Under the pieces are notes generated by a model. It had not been told where the DNA came from. It worked only from the letters and a program-made list of their open reading frames with translations, and made no database searches. A program made the translations under genes and the position numbers. DNA of 64,000 nucleotides from Persicitalea sp038235275 (GTDB lineage: Bacteria; Bacteroidota; Bacteroidia; Cytophagales; Spirosomataceae), in the NCBI GenBank assembly GCA_038235275.1, contig JBBSUC010000026.1, positions 1-64,000 on the forward strand, in the 5' to 3' direction. Shown here piece after piece: positions 52,444 through 61,125 of the stretch (positions are counted from its first letter, which is position 1; each line of letters opens with the position of its first letter).

Positions 52444-52944
52444 ATGTCTGATAAACTGAAAAATCTGCAAGATCTGCTGGAACACCAAATCAAAGATTTG
52501 TACAGTGCTGAATCGCAAATTATTGCGGCGCTGCCCAAGATGATCAACAAAGCTACCAACCAGAAATTGAAAGACGCTTTTAACACGCACCTGAAGGAAA
52601 CCGAGGAGCAGAAAGCACGTCTGGAACAGATTTGCAATACTTTGGGTATTAAGCCTGGTGGCGAGAAGTGCAAAGCGATGGAGGGCATTATCAAAGAAGC
52701 CGCCTCGTTCATGGACGAAAAAGCCGAGCAAGCCGTTATGGACGCCGGACTCATCGCCGAAGCCCAGCGCGTGGAGCATTACGAAATCTCAGGTTACGGT
52801 ACGGCCCACCGCTACGCCGAGCAACTCGGTCATAGTGAGATAGCAGAGCTGCTGGCCAAAACTCTGGAAGAAGAAAAGGACACCGACGAGAAACTGAACG
52901 ATTTGGCTATCGAGACGATCAACGTCGAAGCTGAAGAAGCTTGA
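52444..52944 (+). CDS. YciE/YciF-like ferritin-like protein (DUF892)
   Basis: 166 residues, four-helix bundle. KLKNLQDLLEHQIKDLYSAESQIIAALPKM, THLKETEEQKARLEQIC, VMDAGLIAEAQRVEHYEISGYGTA and TLEEEKDTDEKLNDLA carry the Glu/His ligands of a di-iron site. Stress-linked family, often next to Dps or catalase. Its 254-bp upstream region (52190-52443) shows no other gene. Confidence 0.93.
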   Translation: MSDKLKNLQDLLEHQIKDLYSAESQIIAALPKMINKATNQKLKDAFNTHLKETEEQKARLEQICNTLGIKPGGEKCKAMEGIIKEAASFMDEKAEQAVMDAGLIAEAQRVEHYEISGYGTAHRYAEQLGHSEIAELLAKTLEEEKDTDEKLNDLAIETINVEAEEA

Positions 52945-52965
52945 AAATGAATTAATATAGTGACG

Positions 52966-52998
52966 AAAAGGCCCTTGTTTCAATAGCAAGGGCCTTTT
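52966..52998. terminator. Bidirectional terminator between the DUF892 and DinB genes
   Basis: Perfect stem AAAAGGCCCTTG (52966-52977) and CAAGGGCCTTTT (52987-52998) between two convergent genes. Confidence 0.92.
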
Positions 52999-53535
52999 CT
53001 ATGCCTTTTGCAATAACGGCAAATACCGCTCAGTAATAATATTTTGATGGTGGATGGCATGGCCGATTACCATAAATCCCAAAGCAGCCACTGAAATCGG
53101 CACCTTGCTGAGACTGCCACCCATTCCGGAGCGCATCAACATTTCCTCGTTGAAATTATCGAATAGCGCCACGGTCGACGCCCGGACTATTTCGTACTCA
53201 TCCAGCAAATCTTCCAGGGTTCGCTGGTCAGCCAGTGTATTTTGGGCGTAACCATTCTCCTCGAATCCTGGCAAAGGCGTTTGGTCGTTTCGGGCAAAGC
53301 GCAGCGCGCGGTAGCTCATAATTCGCTCCGTGTCGATGCAATGCTGAACAATGTCTTTAACCGTCCACTTACCGGGCGCATAGACTTTATCGCCCAAGGC
53401 TTCCAGCGTGTCCAGATTGGAAAAAACCGCCTCGGGGGAATGGCTTTCCAGGGCATCCAGCAATTCAACGTCTTCCACCAGATTGATGTAGCGGTCAAAA
53501 AACTGCGGTTTGGGATCGATTTCGTTAGGTTTCAT
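52999..53535 (-). CDS. DinB-family protein
   Basis: 178 residues, four-helix DinB/YfiT-like bundle: WTVKDIVQHCIDTERIMSYRALRFARND (first His), ASTVALFDNFNEEMLMRSG and GFMVIGHAIHHQNIITERYLP (His ligands of the metal site, HAIHH). Members include bacillithiol-type S-transferases and maleylpyruvate isomerase-like enzymes; substrate unknown. Confidence 0.9.
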   Translation of the reverse strand: MKPNEIDPKPQFFDRYINLVEDVELLDALESHSPEAVFSNLDTLEALGDKVYAPGKWTVKDIVQHCIDTERIMSYRALRFARNDQTPLPGFEENGYAQNTLADQRTLEDLLDEYEIVRASTVALFDNFNEEMLMRSGMGGSLSKVPISVAALGFMVIGHAIHHQNIITERYLPLLQKA

Positions 53536-53599
53536 AGATTTTAGAATAGAATGCCGAAATTAGCATTTTTTCCGGCAAAAGCCGGATGGCCGTTCCTTT

Positions 53600-54775
53600 A
53601 TGAGACTTTTGCTTTTCGATACCGTCCTAGACGGACATCACACTGATTATCTCACTCATCTGATCGAGTATTGGCACACCCAGCAAGTCGAAGGCGAACT
53701 TCACCTTGTTACCCCCACGGGACTTGCCGCCCAGTTCCCAGTTGAAATCACCCTTTCTTCCCGAATAAAATTCATCGAACTGACCGAGCCGGAAATGGCG
53801 GGAATCAAAGATGCGTCGATGATTGGCCGTTCCTTTTCGGCGTGGAATCTGTACGTGAAATACGCCAAAAAATTCCGCCCCGACCACGCTCTGCTGATGT
53901 ACTTCGATGTGTTCCAACTGGGATTGTGGCTGGGCCGTAAATCGCCTTGTCCCGTTTCGGGAATCTATTTTCGGCCTAATTTTTACCAAAAAAATACGGC
54001 AAGCTGGAAAGAAAAAATGGTTCTTTTCCGAAAGGAATTCATCCTGAACCGAGCCTTGTCGAATCCAAGTTTCACGATACTTTTTTGCTTGGATAAATCC
54101 GCCGTTCCCGCCATACAAGCCATTTCGGAGCGTACCAAAGTGCGGCCACTCAGCGACCCGGTCAAATGTTACGATTTAACCACTAGCCAAGTGGAGAGAC
54201 TAAAGCAAGAGCTTAGCGTCGAAAATTCCCGTAAAGTCTTCCTGTTGTTTGGCCATTTGGACGACCGAAAAGGAATCGAACCTGCCCTGGATGCCATCGC
54301 GATGCTATCTCGGGAGGAAAGTAAGCAAATGGCATTGGTGTTGGCTGGCCCAATCGGCGATGAATTCCGCCAACTAATTGAAGCTAGGATTGCCACTCTG
54401 AACAACAACGCTCAGGTCATTTGCCACTTTCAGACACTCAAAGGAGCCGATATTCAAACCTTTTTCGCTCTTTCTGATTTTGTGCTAACTCTATACCGTA
54501 AGCACGTTGGAATGAGTTCGATCGTGGTCAGGGCCGCTTTGTCCCAAAAGCCTCTAATTTCTTCGGACTTCGGCTACTTGGGAAATTTGGTAGAATCTCA
54601 ACAACTGGGAATTACGCTGGATTCGGAATCACCCACCGCGATTTGCCAAGCCTTTCGACAGGCTTTGCGGGGGGAAATTAATTTTGATCAACGAGCGGCT
54701 GAAAAACTGGCGAAGGAGAATGCAGCCCAAGCTTTTGCCGAGCAGATTGTAATGGGGATTACTGGTCAATCCTGA
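53600..54775 (+). CDS. GT4-like (GT-B) glycosyltransferase
   Basis: 391 residues. N-terminal Rossmann half opens MRLLLFDTVLDGHHTDYLTHLIEYW. The C-terminal half has KVFLLFGHLDDRKGIEPALDAIAML, MALVLAGPIGDEFRQLI, ADIQTFFALSDFVLTLYRKHVGMSSIVVRAALSQKPLISSDFGYLGNLV, the donor-binding pattern of GT-B GT4 enzymes. Not near other glycan genes; its acceptor is unknown. Confidence 0.82.
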   Translation: MRLLLFDTVLDGHHTDYLTHLIEYWHTQQVEGELHLVTPTGLAAQFPVEITLSSRIKFIELTEPEMAGIKDASMIGRSFSAWNLYVKYAKKFRPDHALLMYFDVFQLGLWLGRKSPCPVSGIYFRPNFYQKNTASWKEKMVLFRKEFILNRALSNPSFTILFCLDKSAVPAIQAISERTKVRPLSDPVKCYDLTTSQVERLKQELSVENSRKVFLLFGHLDDRKGIEPALDAIAMLSREESKQMALVLAGPIGDEFRQLIEARIATLNNNAQVICHFQTLKGADIQTFFALSDFVLTLYRKHVGMSSIVVRAALSQKPLISSDFGYLGNLVESQQLGITLDSESPTAICQAFRQALRGEINFDQRAAEKLAKENAAQAFAEQIVMGITGQS

Positions 54776-54790
54776 GAAAATCAGCAATCC

Positions 54791-56026
54791 CTACTGCTCC
54801 ACATAATCCAAATCCTTCGTAAAAGTCTCTTCGATGAACGCCAGCGACAGCAGCGCGATGGCCGCAACCACGATGCCCAGCACCAGCCCGGCGTTGATGA
54901 CGCCCATCGAGCCTTTTAACCAAACGAATAAAGACGCGAAGGGAATAGTAGCGCCGCGCACAAAGTTGGGGATGGTGGTAGCCACCGTGGCGCGAATATT
55001 AGTTCCGAACAGTTCGGCCGCGATGGTGATGAATAGCGTCCAGTATCCGTTGCAAAAGCCCAGGAAGGCGCAGAGCACATAGAAGGAGTAGGCTTCCGAT
55101 ATTGGTAGCATCAGGTAGAGCGTCATCATGACGACTGACAAAACGATGAACAGCCCAATGACCTTCTTGCGGCTCTTGAGATATTGGCTCAAAAGCCCGC
55201 TGAAAATATCGCCAAAAACTTGTCCGGTGAAAGCCAGCATCACGGCCTTACCCGCATTGATGCCCTCGACTCCTTTGGCGGCCCCGAATTCAGGAGAAAA
55301 CGTAATCAGAATTCCCACGACAAACCAGATGGGCAAGCCGACGACGATGGCCATGACGTACTTACGCAGTCGGGCCGGGTCAGTAAAAATGCTGAAAATG
55401 TCGCCCCGGTTGACGGCTTTTTCTTTCAAGTGCTGGAACATTCCCGACTCGAAGACATTAAAGCGCAGAATCAGCAGCGTCAAGCCCAATCCACCACCGA
55501 CGAAGTAAGAAACCCGCCATTGGAACAAATCAGCTACGAAATAAGCCAAAATAGCTCCTAAAACCCCTAGCGTGGCAACCAGCGTAGTGCCGTAGCCGCG
55601 AATCTCCTTGGGTAATACCTCGGTCACAAGCGTGATGCCCGCGCCCAACTCGCCCGCCAGCCCGACGCCCGCGATGAAGCGCAGCACGGCATACATTTCC
55701 AGGCTAGAGACGAAGCCATTGCCAATATTGGCCAGCGAATACATAATAATCGATCCAAAAAGCACCGACAACCGTCCCCGCTTGTCCCCCAAAACACCCC
55801 AAAGGACGCCCCCAATCAGCAAGCCGGCCATCTGCCAGTTGAGCAGTTTGATACCTTCGGGCAGCAATTGGTCGCCTGACACGCCCAGTGCCTGCAAGCT
55901 CGGTACCCGCACAACGCTAAAAAGAAAAAGGTCGTACATATCCACCATGTACCCCAGCGCCGCCACCAGGACGGGAATTTTGAGGAGTTGGGAAAGAACG
56001 GAAGGGCTTTGCGTTTGCGAGTTCAT
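54791..56026 (-). CDS. MFS transporter, sugar/organic acid type
   Basis: 411 residues, twelve helices. VLVAALGYMVDMYDLFLFSVVRVPSLQALG, LLIGGVLWGVLGDKRGRLSVLFGS (MFS motif A), RFIAGVGLAGELGAGITLVTEVLPKEIRGYG and NIRATVATTIPNFVRG are typical of the metabolite:H+ symporter group. A central loop between helices 6 and 7 carries a short basic stretch. The gene lies after the SDR and Gfo/Idh genes on the same strand and may import their substrate. Confidence 0.88.
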   Translation of the reverse strand: MNSQTQSPSVLSQLLKIPVLVAALGYMVDMYDLFLFSVVRVPSLQALGVSGDQLLPEGIKLLNWQMAGLLIGGVLWGVLGDKRGRLSVLFGSIIMYSLANIGNGFVSSLEMYAVLRFIAGVGLAGELGAGITLVTEVLPKEIRGYGTTLVATLGVLGAILAYFVADLFQWRVSYFVGGGLGLTLLILRFNVFESGMFQHLKEKAVNRGDIFSIFTDPARLRKYVMAIVVGLPIWFVVGILITFSPEFGAAKGVEGINAGKAVMLAFTGQVFGDIFSGLLSQYLKSRKKVIGLFIVLSVVMMTLYLMLPISEAYSFYVLCAFLGFCNGYWTLFITIAAELFGTNIRATVATTIPNFVRGATIPFASLFVWLKGSMGVINAGLVLGIVVAAIALLSLAFIEETFTKDLDYVEQ

Positions 56027-56030
56027 CCAA

Positions 56031-56140
56031 TGGAGAGTTAAGACCGGATCGCCGGTGCGTTTGAGAGTTGAGAATGAAGTACAAAGGATGAAATAACCGC
56101 CAAGCGGCCTCGTCTCAACTCTCCATTCTCAATTCTCAAC
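56031..56140. repeat. Inverted and heptamer repeats between the SDR and MFS genes
   Basis: GAGAGTTGAG (56063-56072) pairs with CTCAACTCTC (56114-56123); CATTCTC and AATTCTC form a heptamer pair at about 56124-56137, complementary to GTTGAGAAT (56067-56075). A related TGGAGAGTT lies at 56031. The gap has no other feature. Confidence 0.6.
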
Positions 56141-56144
56141 TAAA

Positions 56145-56912
56145 TTAAAGTCGGTCGATCAGCATACCGCCATCCACGTGGATGACCTGCCCGGTCGAAT
56201 AGGGGAAATCGCCGCGCACGAGCGAGGCGACGGCTTTGCCCACGTCGTCGGGCGTGCCCCAGCGCGGTTGCAGGGCCATGCCACCTTCGAACAATTGGTC
56301 GTACTTACCTTGTACTTTCGAGGTCATGTCGGTGGCAATTATACCAGGCCGTACCTCGTACACCGGAATATTGAATTCAGCCATTTTCACAGCAAAAAGC
56401 GCCGCAGTCATCGCCAGTCCGGCTTTGGAAATACAATATTCGCCGCGATTGATGGAGGCGACCGTTGCGGATATGGACGTGACAAAGACGATAGTACCCT
56501 GAAAATCAGAATTAGCGTCTTTAGCTTCGGCCATGCGGTTCGCGATGGCCTGGGTCAGGAAAAAGGGTCCTTCCAGGTTGGTGTCCAGCAAATCGCGGAA
56601 ACTTTCGGGCGTGGTATTTAATAAATCAAGCCGTTGCTTGGGCGCAATGCCCGCATTATTGACCAACACATTCAGGCCGCCCAGTTTTTCGTAGGCTTCC
56701 TCCACGATTCGCGCCCGGTCGTCGGCGGAGGCGATACTACCCTGACAGTATTCGGCCTTGACGCCCATTTCGCGCAGATCGTTGAGCGTTTCTTTTACCA
56801 GTTCCTCAGGGCGCACCCCGTTGATGGCAATATCGTATCCCTCGCGCGCCAAACATTGCGCGATGCCCAGCCCGATTCCCCGGCTACCGCCGGTAATTAA
56901 TGCTGTTTTCAT
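56145..56912 (-). CDS. SDR-family oxidoreductase (3-ketoacyl-ACP reductase-like)
   Basis: 255 residues, classical SDR. ALITGGSRGIGLGIA (NAD(P) binding), LNVLVNNAGIAP (NNAG), TSISATVASINRGEYCISKAGLA (Ser, Tyr and Lys of the catalytic set) and RPGIIATDM. C-terminal STGQVIHVDGGM. Sequence alone suggests FabG-like, but the operon with Gfo/Idh, TIM barrel and GH88 points to a sugar or uronate dehydrogenase role. Overlaps the Gfo/Idh gene by 4 bp. Confidence 0.87.
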   Translation of the reverse strand: MKTALITGGSRGIGLGIAQCLAREGYDIAINGVRPEELVKETLNDLREMGVKAEYCQGSIASADDRARIVEEAYEKLGGLNVLVNNAGIAPKQRLDLLNTTPESFRDLLDTNLEGPFFLTQAIANRMAEAKDANSDFQGTIVFVTSISATVASINRGEYCISKAGLAMTAALFAVKMAEFNIPVYEVRPGIIATDMTSKVQGKYDQLFEGGMALQPRWGTPDDVGKAVASLVRGDFPYSTGQVIHVDGGMLIDRL

Positions 56913-58054
56913 AGCTCCTCAATAGCTACCCAGCACCGCTTTTCCCAGCTTTCGATACCCTTTTCGGCCAGTTGCACGCCTTTGGCCCCTTCTTTCAAAT
57001 CCCAGGGAAAGGGCGTGTCTATGACGATGTGCTTCAGGAAAAGCTCCCACTGCGCCTTGAAAGCGTTGTCGAACAACTCCTGCTCGGGTACTTTGGCCCA
57101 GCCTTCAAAAAAGTCGATGGGCTGTTTGATGTCCGGGTTCCAGACGGGCTTGGGGGTATTGCCATAATGCTGCGTCACGCACTCGCGAAGTCCGGCCACG
57201 GCGGAGCCTTTAGTACCGTCCACGTGCAGGGTGAGCAGGTCGTCGCGACGAACGCGGGTTGTCCAGGAAGAGTTGAATTGGGCAATCACGCCGCCTTCCA
57301 GCTCGAACGTAGCGTAGCAAGCATCGTCGGCCGTAGCCTTGTAAGGCTTGCCCTGCTCGTCGATGCGCTCCTCGATGTGGGTGGCCCCCAGGCAGGAAAC
57401 GGCTTTCACTTTACCAAAAAGATGATCCAGTACGTAGCGCCAGTGACAAAGCATGTCAACGATGATCCCGCCGTCGTCTTCCTTACGGTAGTTCCAGGAA
57501 GGCCGCTGCGCCGGAACGCTGTGCCCCTCGAATACCCAATAACCAAACTCACCCCGCACCGACAAAATCTCGCCGAAGAAATCGTTCTCCATCAGGCGTT
57601 TTAACTTCAACATGCCGGGCAACCAGAGTTTATCCTGCACGACGCCGTTTTTAAGTCCGGCTTTAGTGCAAATTTCGTACAGTTCCAACGCCTCTTCGGT
57701 CGAGGTACCCGTGGGTTTTTCGCAATAAATATTTTTTCCGGCCTTGATGGCTTTCTTCACCGCCGCCGCGCGACGACCCGTCACCTGGGAGTCGAAGTAG
57801 ATTTGATAGTGTGGATCATTGATGACCGAATCCAGGTCGGTGGTGTACTTCTCCACGCCCGAGCGCTCGCAGAGATCTTTCAACTTGGCCTCGTTGCGGC
57901 CCACCAGAATGGGGTCAGGCATGATCACCTCGTCGGCGGAGAGTTTCACGCCACCCTGCTCGCGAATGGCTTTGATCGAGCGCAAAAGGTGTTGGTTGGT
58001 TCCCATGCGTCCCGTGACGCCGTTCATTATTATTCCAATGGTATGTGTTTTCAT
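56909..58054 (-). CDS. Gfo/Idh/MocA-family oxidoreductase
   Basis: 381 residues. Rossmann start IGIIMNGVTGRMGTNQHLLRSI, then YQIYFDSQVTGRRAAAVKKAIKAGKNIYCEKPTGTS with the EKP motif of the family, and a C-terminal alpha/beta-domain (CHWRYVLDHLFGKVKAVSCLG). NAD(P)-linked oxidation of sugars, often at C3. Followed by SDR and MFS genes; the TIM-barrel gene precedes it after a 176-bp gap. Confidence 0.9.
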   Translation of the reverse strand: MKTHTIGIIMNGVTGRMGTNQHLLRSIKAIREQGGVKLSADEVIMPDPILVGRNEAKLKDLCERSGVEKYTTDLDSVINDPHYQIYFDSQVTGRRAAAVKKAIKAGKNIYCEKPTGTSTEEALELYEICTKAGLKNGVVQDKLWLPGMLKLKRLMENDFFGEILSVRGEFGYWVFEGHSVPAQRPSWNYRKEDDGGIIVDMLCHWRYVLDHLFGKVKAVSCLGATHIEERIDEQGKPYKATADDACYATFELEGGVIAQFNSSWTTRVRRDDLLTLHVDGTKGSAVAGLRECVTQHYGNTPKPVWNPDIKQPIDFFEGWAKVPEQELFDNAFKAQWELFLKHIVIDTPFPWDLKEGAKGVQLAEKGIESWEKRCWVAIEEL

Positions 58055-58057
58055 GTT

Positions 58058-58085
58058 GGCTGTCGGCTGTCAGCTTTCGGCTATC
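58058..58085. repeat. Heptamer tandem repeat GGCTGTC x4 (degenerate)
   Basis: GGCTGTC, GGCTGTC, AGCTTTC, GGCTATC directly upstream of the Gfo/Idh start. Same 7-nt period as the arrays at 19283, 20054, 48968 and 56124. Confidence 0.8.
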
Positions 58086-58230
58086 AGCCTTTTTATAGTT
58101 AAATATTTAAACACGTTTTCAATAAACTCCTGTCAAAAACCTTTGCTGAGTACTCGCCAACAGAATTTGTGATTTGCCTGTTTTGCATTATACCCGTAAA
58201 TAAGCCGACGGCCGATCGCCGAAAGCCTCC

Positions 58231-59046
58231 TCACACATTCTCCCCAAACGCCTTCACAATCTTCCCCAAAAACGCCTGCTGATCTTGTTGCCAGTAGATA
58301 TTGGAGAAAATCTCGACTTCCACGTAGCCGTCGAAGCCCGTGGCATCCACCCAGCTACTGATTTTTTTGATGTCGATACAGCCCTCGCCCATCAGACCGC
58401 GGTCGTTGAGCATATCGACGGTGTTCACCTTCCAGTCGCAAACATGGTAAGCCAGCAGATGCCCATTGGTACCGCAACGTTTGATTTCAGCTTCCAGGTT
58501 GGGTTCCCACCAGACGTGATACACGTCCACGGCTACGCCTACGAAGGCCGAACCGATCGCTTCCGACATGTCGTTGGCCTGCGCCAGCGAGTTGATGGCC
58601 GAGCGGTCGGCGGCGTACATTGGATGCAGCGGCTCGATGGCCAATTTAACGTTGAGCTGTTCGGCCAAAGGCAGCACGGCTTCGATACCCGCCTGAATTT
58701 GTTCGCGCGAAGTTTCCAGCGACTGGTCGGGCGATGCTCCGCAAACGAGGACGATCAGCGGCGCTCCTAGCGCGGCAGCTTCCTCGACCAGTTTTTTGTT
58801 ATGCTCGATGGCCTTGGCGCGTTCTTTCGTACTCGTATGCGGAAAAAATCCGCCCCGAACGTAGGACACCACGTCCAAACCGTTTTTACGAATCAGTTCA
58901 CCCGCCTGGGCGTGGGTGATGCCGTCGACGGCGTTCTGCCAAACACTGATGCCTTTTACGCCAGCGGCGGCGTAACGCTCCACGGACTCGTTGAGCGACC
59001 AGGGTTTGGTGGTAATCGTATGGATGCAACAGCGATCGAGGTTCAT
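58231..59046 (-). CDS. Sugar phosphate isomerase/epimerase-like TIM barrel
   Basis: 271 residues, no signal peptide. NLDRCCIHTITTKPWSLNESVERYAAAGVKGISVWQNAVDG, LAEQLNVKLAIEPLHPMY (metal Glu), FVGVAVDVYHVWWEPNLEAEI (Asp, His), HVCDWKV and GYVEVEIFSNIYW (Glu) give the four-ligand metal site of the AP-endonuclease-2-like barrel. Probably an isomerase, epimerase or keto-sugar lyase in the pathway of the neighbouring genes. Overlaps the GH88-like gene by 4 bp. Confidence 0.88.
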   Translation of the reverse strand: MNLDRCCIHTITTKPWSLNESVERYAAAGVKGISVWQNAVDGITHAQAGELIRKNGLDVVSYVRGGFFPHTSTKERAKAIEHNKKLVEEAAALGAPLIVLVCGASPDQSLETSREQIQAGIEAVLPLAEQLNVKLAIEPLHPMYAADRSAINSLAQANDMSEAIGSAFVGVAVDVYHVWWEPNLEAEIKRCGTNGHLLAYHVCDWKVNTVDMLNDRGLMGEGCIDIKKISSWVDATGFDGYVEVEIFSNIYWQQDQQAFLGKIVKAFGENV

Positions 59047-60446
59047 ATCTGAGAATCTTTATCGGCCTGCACTGCTCCCAGATACGCATAATACGGCTCA
59101 TCCTTAATAATACGCTGCAAATAGAGCGCCACCTCGCGGGCGTGGTAGTCGCCCCATATGCTCGACTCGCCGCAGGGTACTTTTTGACCTTCGGGAATAT
59201 GATCCCAGCCGTTGGGATGGTGATAAACCGAGTGCAAAATCAAGCCTTCGTGTTTCGGGTCAGTCGACAGGTAAGGTTCGTCAAAAAGGGTATCGAGCGT
59301 CGTCAGTCCGGCTTGCCAGTAGCGGTTGCCTTCTTCGGTTTGGCCTTTGTCCTTTAAATATTTTCCCAGTCGCAGCAGTCCTTGCGCGCCGATGGCGGCG
59401 GCAGAACTGTCGATGGGTTCGTAGGCGTTGTACGGATCGGACTTTTCCTTCGTGTAATCGCCCAGCTTGTAAAGTTGCGGCGCGCCCGTGTCCCAGTAAG
59501 GAATGCCGTCGGCGGCGGTGTTAGTGATAAAAAAGTCGTTGGTCGCGCGGGCGGCTTTGAGGTAAATCTGCTCCACGGCATCGCGGTCACCGAAGGGGGC
59601 CAGTTCTTCGTCCGAGAAGTAGGCCAGCGTTTCGAGTTGTTCGGGAAAGCCGACCATCGCCCAGGCCAGGCCGCGCGTCCAGGTCGTGAAGCCCGAAAAG
59701 CCCTGCTGGGTGTTGGGGCAACGATAGTTGCCATCGTTGACGTTGAAAATGGATTCATGCGCCGAACGCCCCCAGTCATCGTATATGTCACGGCCCTCGT
59801 TGTAGTAGAGCGCGTATTTGGCAGTAGCCAGCGCGTGGTGGACACCGCGCTCCAGTAGGCTGGTTTTTAGGTCGTTCTCACCCATCAGGCTGTGGCCCAA
59901 CAAATGCGAAACCATCACCGCCCGCACCGAGCGGATGGTATCCACGAACAAAGAATGTGGACCATTAAAAGAATAAATATAGCCCCCGCCACCTTTGATG
60001 GGCGTCCAGCGTTTGGCCTGCACGGCACCCGAAAGTTTGAGGGCTATTTCGTAAAAATTCCGCTCCCATTCGTTCTCCTCGATCCGGCCTTCGTTCATGA
60101 GCCGTAACAAGTTTCCGTAGGTACTTACATTGTTGAAGCCGTGGTCGTGGACGCCGAAATGGCCGACGTGTGAGGCCATCTGCTTAACAGTGTGCTCTTT
60201 GGCCGCTTTCAGAAAGGTCTCATCGCCCGTGGCGTCATATTGCAGCACTTCGGCCCCGTAGCGGAAGCCTTCGGTCCACTCGGTCCAGCCACGGGTAGTG
60301 TACTGGCCCTTGACGGTAAAGACGGGAGAACCCTTGGCGGGGTCGTAGTTTTTGTTGAGGAGGTTGATTTTTTCGCCGGACAATTGCCACAGGCGGTCGA
60401 GTTTGGGTTGGAGGTCGGCAGCGGTCAGGTCTTCTTTAATTTGCAT
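59043..60446 (-). CDS. GH88-like unsaturated glucuronyl hydrolase
   Basis: 467 residues from the ATG at 60446; an open upstream extension to 60695 lacks support. (alpha/alpha)6-barrel patterns: TRGWTEWTEGFRYGAEVLQYDATGDE, VGHFGVHDHGFNNVSTYGNLL, SFNGPHSLFVDTIRSVRAVM (catalytic-type Asp), GFTTWTRGLAWAMVGF and PIDSSAAAIGAQGLLRLGKYL. Such enzymes cleave unsaturated uronides produced by polysaccharide lyases. No signal peptide, so cytoplasmic. First gene of the run GH88-TIM-Gfo/Idh-SDR-MFS. Confidence 0.85.
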   Translation of the reverse strand: MQIKEDLTAADLQPKLDRLWQLSGEKINLLNKNYDPAKGSPVFTVKGQYTTRGWTEWTEGFRYGAEVLQYDATGDETFLKAAKEHTVKQMASHVGHFGVHDHGFNNVSTYGNLLRLMNEGRIEENEWERNFYEIALKLSGAVQAKRWTPIKGGGGYIYSFNGPHSLFVDTIRSVRAVMVSHLLGHSLMGENDLKTSLLERGVHHALATAKYALYYNEGRDIYDDWGRSAHESIFNVNDGNYRCPNTQQGFSGFTTWTRGLAWAMVGFPEQLETLAYFSDEELAPFGDRDAVEQIYLKAARATNDFFITNTAADGIPYWDTGAPQLYKLGDYTKEKSDPYNAYEPIDSSAAAIGAQGLLRLGKYLKDKGQTEEGNRYWQAGLTTLDTLFDEPYLSTDPKHEGLILHSVYHHPNGWDHIPEGQKVPCGESSIWGDYHAREVALYLQRIIKDEPYYAYLGAVQADKDSQI

Positions 60447-60575
60447 CGGGGAGCGGCTATTGGTATGGGCTTGATTTATACACAAAGCAATGGACGACCG
60501 TTTGCTAATGCTTCCCCGACAGTTTTTTCTATAAAAACGCGCTGTATATCGTAAGATCGTGGTTTTCAGAAAATA

Positions 60576-60611
60576 AAAAAGGCGGCAAGAAATGAATCTT
60601 GCCGCCTTTCC
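60576..60611. terminator. Terminator 3' of the Q/S-rich gene
   Basis: Perfect stem AAAGGCGGCAAGA (60578-60590) and TCTTGCCGCCTTT (60597-60609), 23 bp past the stop at 60632. Confidence 0.9.
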
Positions 60612-60631
60612 CAAGGAGTGGATAATATGGG

Positions 60632-60886
60632 TTATTCGTTGTCGCTGACGTGTTGGGTCTGGGTGTGCTCGGTTTCTTTGTCGCGCTCTTCCCAACCCTT
60701 ACTTTCATTGCGCTGTTCCTGATGACCGCCTTCGCTGCTGCTCTGCGATTGCTTGCCGTCGCCGCTCTGGCTTTGCGATTGTTGGCCGCCGCTGCTGCTT
60801 TGTGATTGTGAACGTCCGCCGCCACTTTGTTGCTGACTTTGGTTAGGTTTGTTCATATCTTGGTCTTGCTTCTGTGAATTTTCCAT
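60632..60886 (-). CDS. Low-complexity Gln/Ser/Gly-rich hydrophilic protein
   Basis: 84 residues, almost free of hydrophobic residues: runs such as NQSQQQSGGGRSQSQSSSGGQQSQSQSGDG, then an acidic RDKETEHTQTQHVSDNE tail. Expected to be disordered, like hydrophilin/stress-protection proteins. It has its own terminator and no clear family. Repeated CAGAGCCAGAGC-like codon runs may make its length variable between strains. Confidence 0.7.
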   Translation of the reverse strand: MENSQKQDQDMNKPNQSQQQSGGGRSQSQSSSGGQQSQSQSGDGKQSQSSSEGGHQEQRNESKGWEERDKETEHTQTQHVSDNE

Positions 60887-61125
60887 GAGCTTACGAGATT
60901 TAAGTGTTTAGAAATAAATGTTTTACCTGAATTTTGCTTCTGATTACTCAAAGAATTAATCCAAAGAGGCTTCACTCGGTTGCCAATGCGCTGCCTTTCT
61001 AAATAATAATTCATAAGAATTTGAATGTCAATAATTTAGGTTTGGTTCAATAAAGAATTTTCCTTTTTATTTTCAAAACCAATGATTTACAATTGTTGAA
61101 AATATTGCTCAAAAAACCGAATGAA

